Assembly: GCA_041690035.1 (NCBI GenBank)
Contig: JBDNFC010000103.1
Location: forward strand, 1-32,097
DNA: 32,097 bases
Origin: CALSPH01 sp041690035
GTDB lineage: Bacteria; Bacteroidota; Bacteroidia; NS11-12g; UBA955
Direction: 5' to 3'
Each line of letters opens with the position of its first letter. The first letter of the stretch is position 1. Made by a program: the position numbers and the translations under genes. Under the pieces are notes generated by a model. It saw nothing but the letters and a program-made list of their open reading frames with translations, was not told the origin of the DNA and searched no databases. This document shows, one piece after another, positions 16,028-24,834 of this stretch.

Positions 16028-19000
16028 CTACTCTTCGTAGTCTTCATAGTCTTCTTCCTCATAATCGCTATAGTCTGCATAGTCCGCATTATCGCCATAA
16101 TAATCGATATATTCATAACTTGAAATTGCATAGCTATAATTATTGGGTTTTTCTGCAAGTAGTTTATATTGTCTTATTTCTTTTGCGATCTGAGCTTCTA
16201 TTTCATCTTCTACTTTTAGCTCACTTTTTAATGCAAGTTTCAATTTATAGGGAGCACACAAGCTATCTAAAGGAACGTTTGATACAAAAAGCAACTGATT
16301 ATGCTCAGCAGATGAACGCTTTATGTTGTAAACCAATGTTTTGGACAATATTCTTCCTTTAATGGTATTAAAACTATCAATCAGACTCAGCTCGTCAATT
16401 TTATTATAGTAACTATTAAACTTGCCTTGTATCACAGCATAGATAATGCTATCATTTCTTGCATACTTTTTTGGAAATAAATTCTCTTTTCTATTTGATT
16501 TAAGAAATGTAAACATAGGCAGTCTATACAATTTTGATGCTGCAAAATAAGGAATTAGTGTATCAGAATAGGGTAAATTATGCTTAATAAAAAATTTAAG
16601 AATTTCAAATTTTTCACTTACAGTTCTAATTTTATTAAGATCATCAAAAAACTTAGCATATTTTGGATTTTCATTTTTATACGGCAGCAATAAACGTGCT
16701 ATTTCTAAATAATCGGCACTGCTATTATAACTATAGCTATTATAACTGCCCCATTTTTCTTCTGCATTCTCTTTTAGTTTTAGCCCAAGTGCCTTTTCAT
16801 CTTTAGTTTCTTCTTTTACTAATTTTCTTCTAAAACTTATCCAAGCATCCATATAAATACGATTCAAATTTTGCTTATAAACAGCCGGTGAAATAAAGTT
16901 GCTATCCAATAATTCACCCAAAAGAAAGTATGGCTTGTTGCCTACTTCGTCAATATAAGTTAGCTCTAACAAATCTGGAAAAAACACTGGACTTAGTCTA
17001 AGACTATCTGTCATTTTATATAAAATAAGGTCATCAAAGTTTTTGGCACCTATTGGCAAATCGTCTAGCAGTCTATCGCGCACAAAACTGTATGACTCTT
17101 TACTTTTTTGTGCACACATTGCATTTAAAACCGACATTTTATAAGTAATGGTATCACCAGCTTGCTTATAGATATCTTTCAAAGATTCCAAAACACTCGG
17201 GTGCTTTAGAGTGCCCAATAATTCAATAAGTTTTGCTTTTTTTAGCACAAAATCTTTTTCTATATAAAAGCTTTTGATAAACAATGCTAACTTGGGCGCA
17301 TCGGCATCCACAATATCTACTTCACTATACCATCTGCCTCCTATCTTTTTTATCAACCTAGCCCTATTCATACTATCTTTACTAAAATAATCTGCATAAA
17401 ATGTGTCAAAAGAAGATTTAAAAGGATCTTCTGCCCAAATTGTATCCAAAATTTCAAAAGAATTAAGAAACTCTTTAATAAATATGCTTGGCCCTTCTTT
17501 TAAATTATAGCTGCCATATATTTCATAAATTGCGCCTTTGTTGTATATATTTTTTGTAAACCTGACTATGTTGGTTGCTGTATCACCAATAACAATATTT
17601 ACAATAGTTTTAGTACCAGAAACAGTAATTGTAGTATCTATGATAAAGAAATTCCTATTGGTATCTCGCATCTTTTTTATTTCTAAAATACTTAATGAAT
17701 CTAGTATTTGGTATTTGCTTTTTGAAAAAAACAATACATTAACCACCTCGGCCCCTCCGTTGGGCACAAATGTTTTCATGCTATAATTGCCTTTTGTACT
17801 ATCACCTTTGTCTTCTTCGTCACTATAATAACCAAAATAATCATCTTCGTCATCATCTCCTATGCCGTCTTCTAAATCTTGTATTGGCAATTCGGGAACC
17901 TTTACCCTATATTTTGCTAAACTATCATAATAGGTAATAAACTTTTCATAGATAGGTTTTTTAAGCGATAAGCTTGAAAAAAAATTTGGATTTATGTTGG
18001 GCAATCCTTGATAAATTGCTGCCATTAATACAATCTTTTCATTATAAGATACTACCCTTGCTTTTACAAACCTGTTATTTGCCCCCCTCATCTCACCTTC
18101 TATGCTTGGATAGCCGTTATAAGAACTTAACTTATACCCATCTGTAATGTAAAAGTTGTCTGTATTGCTAAAACTCTCTAACAATAATTTTAGTTCAAAA
18201 GTATCATCATCCAAATTAGAATTTGCCCTTAGTTGCTCTGTTAGATAGGTAGTGTTTGATTGCTCATCATAAGCGATAAGTCTAAAATTTGCCTGCACTT
18301 TATCATCATAGGTGATAGTAGTGTTATTGTTAGCACTTGAAGGCATTTTAAAATAAACCATATTGTCTGGTGTTTGATATTGCGCAAAACTTTGTTGTTT
18401 TTGGGTTTTAAATTTAATGGAATTAAAAAATTGCTTTGCATCAGATTTAAGTACATAATCTTTTTTTCCTCCTAGCTTAATAACATATGCATCTAAAGCG
18501 GTAATAATGATATAGTATTTTTGATAATCTCCTTCTGATGTTTTATTAATTATTTCATAGCCCTTATGCCCATTTATTACAATATTCTTTTGTTTTATAA
18601 TTTTACCTGGCACCGCTTCAAATAAACTGCTATCGACTGTCAGCAGTACATCCTCCGGTTTGTCTCCAAATACAGAACTATTGGTTTTGAGCTTATAAAC
18701 GGTATAAAAATATCCGTTTACCAATTCCGGGTAAATAAATATGTTAAAAGTGCTTCCTTTTTGCGCCACTATCCAATCTCCAGGTAATTTACATGTAAAC
18801 GAACTATCTGGGCTAATGGTTTCTTTATATTTCAATTTATAAGGCATATCATCATATTTTTTGCTTATTTTACTAATTTTTGTTGCCATACTTTGCACCG
18901 GGCGAAGCGTATAACCCATCTTTGCTAATAAATTGATAACCCCTCTTTCTGCACCTAAATGAGCACATCCTACACCTGCAAATATTGATATCCCTAGTTT

Positions 19001-19762
19001 CATTATACTATCTATTCTCCTAACCATATTTTCATTGCGCACATATAGCATGTATTCTGCAAAATTTGGCCCATTGGTTAATCGCTCAAAAGAATCTATC
19101 AATTTAATATTTCCTTTCCTATATGCATCTGCAAAATCAAAGTTATTAAATCTATAATAATCGGACTCTTTCATTAATTTCCGATCCTTTATTGAGCCTT
19201 TTTGAGCTTGTTTTACTAAATCTTTAGCCTCATTATAGTCTTCTACTCCCCCTATTTGTTTACCCATTTTTTTTCCTAATCTATAGATATATAAATCTAG
19301 ATAAGTTTCTTGTTGAAAATCCCCTGAATAGTCATCTCTTCTAAACATAATACTATTAAGCACGTGAGGATCATAAGATATGGCTTTGCTTATAGTTTTT
19401 TTATCTATATGTTCTAAGTCAAAAGTATTCAAAGATATACCTGGTGTGTATGAGAAATTATTATTGCGCCTTCTTGAACGCTCTGTTACCCAATCATCTA
19501 TTACAGTATCCAAATTTTGCTCTAAGGCTACCATATCCGAATTCATGATAGCATGATAAAAAGAATCTCCTAAATGAAAAGCAAGCCTGCTGCTAACATG
19601 CATTGTACCATATATATAACTTGGCTTCTTTAATCCATTGCCTGTAACCTCCCATAGCAATCCGTTTTGCTCTGGCAATTGAACCAACATTTGCCCAAAT
19701 AAATTTGATTGTGAATAAATAAAGAAACATAACCCTACTATTGATTTAACTAAAATTTTCAT
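16028..19762 (-). CDS. Large secreted TraB/GumN-domain fusion protein
   Basis: 1244 residues, about four times the size of a plain TraB/GumN protein. Order of parts: signal peptide (1-24); TraB/GumN domain (~30-290) with the G-x-x-H motif YGTMHVSS (51-58), the following VALEQ glutamate and GVGCAHLGAERGVINLL; then three beta-rich modules (~305-452, 460-602, 610-775). At least the first resembles a PsbP/Mog1-like fold (CKLPGDWIV ... INGHKGYEI ... AKQFFNSIKF). Next comes a helical, HEAT-like region (~820-1205) and a Tyr/Asp/Glu tail (1209-1244). A second acidic Tyr-rich insert lies at ~630-657. TraB/Tiki-type domains with G-x-x-H are metalloproteases in animals; bacterial activity is unproven. 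It is a single gene and probably periplasmic or surface-located. No T9SS sorting domain is seen. Confidence 0.75.
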   Translation of the reverse strand: MKILVKSIVGLCFFIYSQSNLFGQMLVQLPEQNGLLWEVTGNGLKKPSYIYGTMHVSSRLAFHLGDSFYHAIMNSDMVALEQNLDTVIDDWVTERSRRRNNNFSYTPGISLNTFDLEHIDKKTISKAISYDPHVLNSIMFRRDDYSGDFQQETYLDLYIYRLGKKMGKQIGGVEDYNEAKDLVKQAQKGSIKDRKLMKESDYYRFNNFDFADAYRKGNIKLIDSFERLTNGPNFAEYMLYVRNENMVRRIDSIMKLGISIFAGVGCAHLGAERGVINLLAKMGYTLRPVQSMATKISKISKKYDDMPYKLKYKETISPDSSFTCKLPGDWIVAQKGSTFNIFIYPELVNGYFYTVYKLKTNSSVFGDKPEDVLLTVDSSLFEAVPGKIIKQKNIVINGHKGYEIINKTSEGDYQKYYIIITALDAYVIKLGGKKDYVLKSDAKQFFNSIKFKTQKQQSFAQYQTPDNMVYFKMPSSANNNTTITYDDKVQANFRLIAYDEQSNTTYLTEQLRANSNLDDDTFELKLLLESFSNTDNFYITDGYKLSSYNGYPSIEGEMRGANNRFVKARVVSYNEKIVLMAAIYQGLPNINPNFFSSLSLKKPIYEKFITYYDSLAKYRVKVPELPIQDLEDGIGDDDEDDYFGYYSDEEDKGDSTKGNYSMKTFVPNGGAEVVNVLFFSKSKYQILDSLSILEIKKMRDTNRNFFIIDTTITVSGTKTIVNIVIGDTATNIVRFTKNIYNKGAIYEIYGSYNLKEGPSIFIKEFLNSFEILDTIWAEDPFKSSFDTFYADYFSKDSMNRARLIKKIGGRWYSEVDIVDADAPKLALFIKSFYIEKDFVLKKAKLIELLGTLKHPSVLESLKDIYKQAGDTITYKMSVLNAMCAQKSKESYSFVRDRLLDDLPIGAKNFDDLILYKMTDSLRLSPVFFPDLLELTYIDEVGNKPYFLLGELLDSNFISPAVYKQNLNRIYMDAWISFRRKLVKEETKDEKALGLKLKENAEEKWGSYNSYSYNSSADYLEIARLLLPYKNENPKYAKFFDDLNKIRTVSEKFEILKFFIKHNLPYSDTLIPYFAASKLYRLPMFTFLKSNRKENLFPKKYARNDSIIYAVIQGKFNSYYNKIDELSLIDSFNTIKGRILSKTLVYNIKRSSAEHNQLLFVSNVPLDSLCAPYKLKLALKSELKVEDEIEAQIAKEIRQYKLLAEKPNNYSYAISSYEYIDYYGDNADYADYSDYEEEDYEDYEE

Positions 19763-19778
19763 ATACTACTAAAGCCAA

Positions 19779-19786
19779 CGAAAGTA
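19779..19786 (-). promoter_or_regulatory. -7 box of the TraB/GumN gene
   Basis: On the minus strand TACTTTCG, followed by TTGG, lies 16 bases before the start codon and matches TAnnTTTG at seven of eight positions. It shares TACTTTCGTTG with the promoter at 10508. No good -33 box is present. Confidence 0.4.
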
Positions 19787-19959
19787 ATTATTTATTATTG
19801 CTTTCGCTGTTTTTTTTTAAATATAAATTAAATAAATGCATAAATATTTATAAAAACCTCAAAACGGCTCATAAATAGTACTTATTATAAGAAATTGGCT
19901 CAAATTATATTTTGGAAAATTTTATGAATACGCATTTTATATTATCAAATAAAAAAAAT

Positions 19960-20391
19960 ATGACAACACAATTTAAAAACCAAATCGACAATCAAAACAT
20001 ACCTAATTTAAGCGATGTATTTACGGAGCCTAATTGGATTTAATATTTTTTTTGAACAAAAAAATAATGCCCAATTGAATGCCAAACCAGCCACCAATAT
20101 TCTATAAAAAGAAAAACAGTTTCAAATAATATTAGCAATGCTAGGTGTAAAAAAATAAGATATTAAAATACGTCTGTTAGACTAAAAGCTATCTATCACC
20201 AGAAATTTTAATCTAGATGAATCTAATAGCGAATCTAAGTTTATTGCTAGAGAATTTTTCTGGGGTCTTTTCACCAAGCATTTAAATTAGGAAATCAGGC
20301 TGATTTGAAAAAAAATACTGCAAATTTTAAAAACAGACTGCTATTCATAAATATTCCCAAAACTGAAAAAGTAGCGTCTAAAATTATTTAA
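19960..20391 (+). pseudogene. Possible decayed gene with frameshifts and stops
   Basis: An ATG at 19960 opens a 27-codon frame with a protein-like beginning (MTTQFKNQIDNQNIPNLSDV) that stops at 20041. Further on, a second frame encodes KLSITRNFNLDESNSESKF and onward to REFFWG. A shift of one base there leads into FHQAFKLGNQADLKKNTANF and onward to KVASKII, ending at TAA 20389-20391. That last frame is the same as the first. Codon choice in these pieces resembles real genes nearby, but the middle is full of stops. I recognise no family. Chance short frames in AT-rich DNA are the alternative. Confidence 0.4.
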
Positions 20392-20464
20392 ATAAAATAA
20401 AAGACTACCCCACCTTATTAACAAAAAACATATTTTAGTAACAGAAAAGAAGGTTATTTTATTG

Positions 20465-20496
20465 TTTGGCATATATAAAATAAGAACTTACTTTTG
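20465..20496 (+). promoter_or_regulatory. gldA operon promoter, full consensus
   Basis: TTTG (20465-20468), a 20-bp spacer and TACTTTTG (20489-20496) match both elements of the Bacteroidota housekeeping promoter exactly. The gldA start codon is 18 bases after the -7 box. This is the best promoter in the window. Confidence 0.8.
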
Positions 20497-20514
20497 CGTT
20501 GAAATAAATAATAG

Positions 20515-21432
20515 ATGTCAATTTCTGTTCAAAATCTTACAAAGCGCTATAAAACTCAAGCTGCCATTGATCAAATTTCTTTTGAAATTAAAAAAGGACA
20601 AGTAGTTGGCTTCTTGGGACCAAATGGTGCAGGCAAAAGCACGACCATGAAAATTCTTACCTGCTTTATGCCACAAACAGAAGGAATAGCAAAAATAGCA
20701 GGCTATAATACACTAACGCATAGTATAGAAATAAGGCGCGAAATAGGATATTTGCCAGAACACAACCCCCTTTATCTCGATATGTTTGTGTTAGAATACC
20801 TCTCCTTCGTAGCAAACATATTTAGTCTAAAAAATAAAAGGCAACAAATAGATAATTGCATAGAATTAACAGGCTTAACGCTAGAAAGAAAAAAGAAAAT
20901 AGGTCAATTATCCAAGGGCTACCGTCAAAGAGTTGGCCTTGCACAAGCCCTTTTGCACAACCCATCAGTTTTAATATTAGATGAACCAACTTCTGGCTTA
21001 GACCCTAATCAAGTTACAGAAATTAGAAAATTAATTAGAAATCTCGGAGAAGAAAAAACTGTGCTATTATCTACACATCAATTGCAAGATGTAGAAGCAA
21101 TATGCGATAGAACAATTATTATAAATCATGGCAAAATAGTAGCTGATAAATTTACAGTTGATTTAAAATCAGACCTTGGAGACAATATTTTAATAGAAAT
21201 TGAATTTATTGAACAAGTTAAACTCAACTTTTTTGAAAAAATTGATGGAATATTAAAAACAGAAGGTGGGCCTAATAATTTTACAATAAATGCAACAAAA
21301 GATGCAAATATTCAAGCAAAATTATGGGAAGAAGCTGTAAAAAACAAGCTAACCATTACCAAATTAAATCAAAAAACAACCAGTTTAGAAGATGTATTTA
21401 AAAATTTAACAACTAATGCTAACAATCCTTAA
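20515..21432 (+). CDS. gldA: GldA, ATP-binding subunit of gliding ABC transporter
   Basis: 305 residues: a standard ABC ATPase with Walker A GPNGAGKST (35-43), a Q-loop region, signature LSKGYRQRVGLAQAL (132 onward), Walker B VLILDEP (152-158) and the H-loop in LLSTHQLQD. A ~90-residue C-terminal extension follows, as in DrrA-like exporters ATPases. Its identity as GldA rests on the next two genes, which encode a GldF-type permease and a GldG protein. In Flavobacterium johnsoniae these three form an ABC transporter required for gliding, although some gliding bacteria lack it. Its last 17 bases overlap the gldF start. The operon has a consensus promoter just upstream. Confidence 0.88.
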   Translation: MSISVQNLTKRYKTQAAIDQISFEIKKGQVVGFLGPNGAGKSTTMKILTCFMPQTEGIAKIAGYNTLTHSIEIRREIGYLPEHNPLYLDMFVLEYLSFVANIFSLKNKRQQIDNCIELTGLTLERKKKIGQLSKGYRQRVGLAQALLHNPSVLILDEPTSGLDPNQVTEIRKLIRNLGEEKTVLLSTHQLQDVEAICDRTIIINHGKIVADKFTVDLKSDLGDNILIEIEFIEQVKLNFFEKIDGILKTEGGPNNFTINATKDANIQAKLWEEAVKNKLTITKLNQKTTSLEDVFKNLTTNANNP

Positions 21433-22144
21433 AAAAGAATTTAGAAGCTTTCTCAGCCTCCTAATTGCCTATGTTGTAATGATTGTTTTTTTGCTCATTA
21501 CTGGACTTATTTGCTGGGTTTTTCCCGATACTAGTATACTAAATACAGGCTATGCAAATATGGATATTCTGTTCAATATTGCCCCATGGATATTTATATT
21601 TTTGGTAAGTGCTATTACTATGCGAAGCTTTGCAGAGGAAAGAAAAAACGGAACATTTGAAACATTGACAACTAAACCAATCACTGATTTTGATATTATA
21701 TTAGGTAAATATTTGGCCTGTTTACTATTAGTAACTTTAACGATCATACCCACCTTAATTTATTATTTGGCTGTTTCTAAACTAGGATCACCACAAGGAA
21801 ATATAGATTCTGGCGCAGTAATTGGCTCTTATATTGGCCTCCTATTTTTAGCCGCAATTTATGTTGCCATTGGCATATTTAGCTCTTCAATCACAGACAA
21901 TCAAATTATTGCATTTATTGTATCAATGTTTTTATGTTTTTTCTTTTATTCAGGTTTTGAAATGTTAAGACATATTACATTTATCCAAGATAGCCCCTTT
22001 GGAATAGATTGGCTTGGAATATCTTATCATTATAAAAATATTAGCTTCGGCCGCATCGATACTAGAGATATTGTTTACTTTATAAGTATGATTAGCTTAT
22101 TTATTTTTTTAACAAAAATGATGTTTAGTAGCAGAAAATGGTAA
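21416..22144 (+). CDS. gldF: GldF, permease subunit of gliding ABC transporter
   Basis: 242 residues with about six membrane segments (for example SFLSLLIAYVVMIVFLLITG, LACLLLVTLTIIPTLIYYLA and IVYFISMISLFIFL). The cytoplasmic loop MRSFAEERKNGTFETLTTKPITDFDIILGKYLACL is typical of ABC-2 type permeases that couple to GldA-like ATPases. The ATG at 21416 lies inside the end of gldA (17-bp overlap) and the stop overlaps gldG by 7 bp, which indicates translational coupling and fixed subunit ratios. The transported substrate of GldAFG is not known. Confidence 0.88.
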   Translation: MLTILKKEFRSFLSLLIAYVVMIVFLLITGLICWVFPDTSILNTGYANMDILFNIAPWIFIFLVSAITMRSFAEERKNGTFETLTTKPITDFDIILGKYLACLLLVTLTIIPTLIYYLAVSKLGSPQGNIDSGAVIGSYIGLLFLAAIYVAIGIFSSSITDNQIIAFIVSMFLCFFFYSGFEMLRHITFIQDSPFGIDWLGISYHYKNISFGRIDTRDIVYFISMISLFIFLTKMMFSSRKW

Positions 22145-23919
22145 GTAATAAATCACATAAAAGAAGTTTAAAAACACAAGCATTTCTTAATTTGGCTATC
22201 CTTATTACAGCCATAACTGTTATAAACCTGCTTGCTAGTCAATATTATACCAGACTAGATCTTACAAAAGAAAAAAGATTCTCCCTTAGCAGTACTACTA
22301 AAAATACAATCAAAAACCTTCAAGATAAAATTATTTTTAAAGTTTACCTCGATGGAAATTTATCTTCTAAATTTAAACAACTTCAATCAAACTTAAGAGA
22401 TATGCTAGCAGAATTTGCTAATATAAGCAATGGAAAAGTAGAATATACTTTTGCTAATCCTTTGGCTGGAAAAGACCTTAAAGAGCAAGAAGATATTATT
22501 GTTCAATTAGAAAAAAAAGGACTAATTCCTTATTATGAAGAGCAAGAATCTGAAAATCAAGCTCAAATAAATAGATTATTTCCTGGAGCAGAGGTAATAG
22601 ATAATAATGGAAATGAATATGTTGTTAATTTTTTAACCACAGAAATGGCAAGGGCAGAAGAAAATGCAATTAATAGCTCTATAGAAAACCTTGAATACGA
22701 AATAGCAAACATTATTAGAAAAGTAGCAGCAAAAGGAAAAAATAAAAAAATTGGTTTTCTTCAAGGCCATGGCGAACTTACAGAGCCATATACCTTTGAT
22801 ATTAGAAAAGAATTATCTACTTTCTATACCGTTGAAAATATAAACCTTAATCTAACTACAAAAGAAACTCTATCGCAAATTGCATCCAAAATTGAGATGG
22901 ACTCCTTTGACGAAAAAAACATCTTTACTTCCATGCTTCAGCATTTAAACACTTTTAAAGGTTTAATTATGGCTAAGCCTACCCAACCTTTTTCAAAAGC
23001 AGAAATTTTTCTGCTAGATCAATATATTATGAATGGTGGCAAAGTGCTTTTTTTAGTAGATCCAGTATTTACTGAATATGATTCTATTGCAAAGTATGAA
23101 AAGATGTTAAGCTTTCCCTATGATTTGGGAGAACTTTCTAACATGCTGTACATTTATGGTGTCAGATTAGATAATAATCTTCTGATGGAAGCAAGGTGCC
23201 ACGATATCGTTATGAGAACTAAAAATGGAGTTCTTAAAAATCACCCTTGGGTATATTATCCCGCATTTACAGACAATGGTCTAAATCCTATTTCTAAAAA
23301 TATTGAAGTCATCTTAGGAAGATTTGTTAGTACCATTAAGCCCATTCCAAGAGATAATCAAATACAAACGCCTATTTTATTGAGCAGTGATAAGTGTAAG
23401 ACAGTGAATAGTCCCTCTATGGTAGAATTAGCGTTGATAAGTCAAAATAATAATCCTGCATTTTTAAGAACACTTAATAAAGGAAAACAAATTTGCGGAA
23501 TTTTAAATACGGGCAGATTCCAATCTGTGTTTAAAGGTAGAAATACAAATGAGTATACTGGTATCAAGGCAATAAACCAGATAGAAAATAATGCATTAAT
23601 TGTTATTAGTGATGGAGATATTATAAAAAATAGTATTAAATCAATGTCTGATGGATATTTCCCTTTAGGACTAGACCTTGCCACAGGCAAAACTTTTGGC
23701 AATAAAAAATTTATGCTAAATTGCATTGATTACCTCTGCGATGATGAAGGATTAATTGAAGTTAGAAATAAAGAATTTCAATTACGTCTCTTAGATAAAA
23801 ATAAAGTTTCATCCTCAAAAAGAAAATGGCAGTTAATTACAGTTTTGCTGCCAATAATATTAGTAATATTACTTGGCTTTGTGAATCATTTTATTAGAAT
23901 AAAAAAATATAAGATTTAA
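22138..23919 (+). CDS. gldG: GldG, gliding-associated ABC transporter component
   Basis: 593 residues. One N-terminal membrane segment (FLNLAILITAITVINLLASQ) is followed by the family start YYTRLDLTKEKRFSLSSTTK, which anchors a large extracytoplasmic domain. This includes a conserved stretch KIGFLQGHGELTEPYTFDIR and FLLDQYIMNGGKVLFLVDPV. A C-terminal membrane segment (LITVLLPIILVILLGFVNHF) ends in a basic tail. This two-anchor architecture is the GldG/PF09822 type, called a substrate-binding component but without a known ligand. It overlaps gldF by 7 bp, and the transglycosylase gene follows after 15 bp. Confidence 0.9.
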   Translation: MVSNKSHKRSLKTQAFLNLAILITAITVINLLASQYYTRLDLTKEKRFSLSSTTKNTIKNLQDKIIFKVYLDGNLSSKFKQLQSNLRDMLAEFANISNGKVEYTFANPLAGKDLKEQEDIIVQLEKKGLIPYYEEQESENQAQINRLFPGAEVIDNNGNEYVVNFLTTEMARAEENAINSSIENLEYEIANIIRKVAAKGKNKKIGFLQGHGELTEPYTFDIRKELSTFYTVENINLNLTTKETLSQIASKIEMDSFDEKNIFTSMLQHLNTFKGLIMAKPTQPFSKAEIFLLDQYIMNGGKVLFLVDPVFTEYDSIAKYEKMLSFPYDLGELSNMLYIYGVRLDNNLLMEARCHDIVMRTKNGVLKNHPWVYYPAFTDNGLNPISKNIEVILGRFVSTIKPIPRDNQIQTPILLSSDKCKTVNSPSMVELALISQNNNPAFLRTLNKGKQICGILNTGRFQSVFKGRNTNEYTGIKAINQIENNALIVISDGDIIKNSIKSMSDGYFPLGLDLATGKTFGNKKFMLNCIDYLCDDEGLIEVRNKEFQLRLLDKNKVSSSKRKWQLITVLLPIILVILLGFVNHFIRIKKYKI

Positions 23920-23934
23920 AACACTTAAAATTCT

Positions 23935-24828
23935 ATGTTAAAAAAAACCCTTCTGCTATCCTTATTATTTGCAGTATCCATAATACTTGCAGCATTCCTA
24001 TGTTTTGGCAATGATAGTAACCAACCTATAGCTGGACCGTATTTAATTACTGCACCTCATATCCCGAAAAACTTAGAGTTTGCCGCAGAACCCGTACCAT
24101 TAAATAATCAAGAGGTATTAGAAAGATTAGATAGAGAGTTAGTATCAAATGTTTATTTTCACTCTCAAACCATTCTAAATATTAAAAAAGCACAAAAATA
24201 TTTTCCATTAATTGAGAAAATATTACAAGAAAATGGTGTCCCAGATGATTTTAAATACCTTTGTGTTATTGAAAGTAATCTTAGTAATCTAGTTTCTCCA
24301 GCTGGGGCTGCTGGTTATTGGCAATTTCTTGCACCTACTGGCAAATCTTTTGGCCTAGAAATTACTAGTGAAGTGGATGAAAGATACAACCTAGAAAAAT
24401 CCACAAAAGCTGCATGCCAATACCTAAAAGAAGCTTACACTAGATTTAATAGCTGGACATGGGCTGCTGCAAGTTATAATATGGGACAGGCAGGATTATC
24501 AGGAAAAATGTATAGCCAAAAAGAAAATAATTATTATAACTTACTGCTAGTTGAAGAAACACAAAGGTATTTATTCAGAATACTTGCAGTAAAATTAATA
24601 TTTCAGAAACCAGAAACATACGGTTTTCATATATTGAAGCAAGAAAAATACAATTGGCCGAAATATAAAACAATTGCAATTAATAACAATATAAACAACC
24701 TTACCATTTTTGCCAAAGAAAACAACATATCCTACAAAGACCTCAAATACCTAAACCCTTGGCTTAGGGATACTATTTTAAGAAACCCTTACAACAAAAG
24801 CTATGAAATTAAGATATTAATAAAATAA
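23935..24828 (+). CDS. MltD-like lytic transglycosylase
   Basis: 297 residues. An N-terminal signal or anchor (TLLLSLLFAVSIILAAFLCF) is followed by an SLT (goose-lysozyme-like) domain at ~85-220. The catalytic Glu is E113 in LCVIESNLSNL; the motifs SPAGAAGYWQF and AAASYNMGQAGL and the helix TQRYLFRILAVKLI are typical. The last ~45 residues (LTIFAKENNISYKDLKYLNPWL) look like one degenerate LysM peptidoglycan-binding unit. It cuts the glycan strand, forming 1,6-anhydro-muropeptides, probably from the periplasmic side. It starts 15 bp after gldG, so it is probably in the gld transcript and may open the wall for envelope-spanning machinery (inference). Confidence 0.9.
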   Translation: MLKKTLLLSLLFAVSIILAAFLCFGNDSNQPIAGPYLITAPHIPKNLEFAAEPVPLNNQEVLERLDRELVSNVYFHSQTILNIKKAQKYFPLIEKILQENGVPDDFKYLCVIESNLSNLVSPAGAAGYWQFLAPTGKSFGLEITSEVDERYNLEKSTKAACQYLKEAYTRFNSWTWAAASYNMGQAGLSGKMYSQKENNYYNLLLVEETQRYLFRILAVKLIFQKPETYGFHILKQEKYNWPKYKTIAINNNINNLTIFAKENNISYKDLKYLNPWLRDTILRNPYNKSYEIKILIK

Positions 24829-24834
24829 GTCCGT

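Larger units (their letters stand above)
19763..20514. other. 752-bp region without intact genes
   Basis: AT-rich spacer between the divergent TraB/GumN and gldA genes. It holds the TraB/GumN promoter at its left end, a probable decayed gene (19960-20391) in the middle and the gldA promoter at its right end. No RNA gene or mobile-element end was recognised. Confidence 0.6.

Noticed and set aside
16056..16137. Repetitive GA/TA-rich DNA as a non-coding satellite or CRISPR-like repeat
   Set aside because: It is the codon-level trace of the Tyr/Asp/Glu tail of the TraB/GumN protein, in frame up to the stop codon, with no spacer structure.
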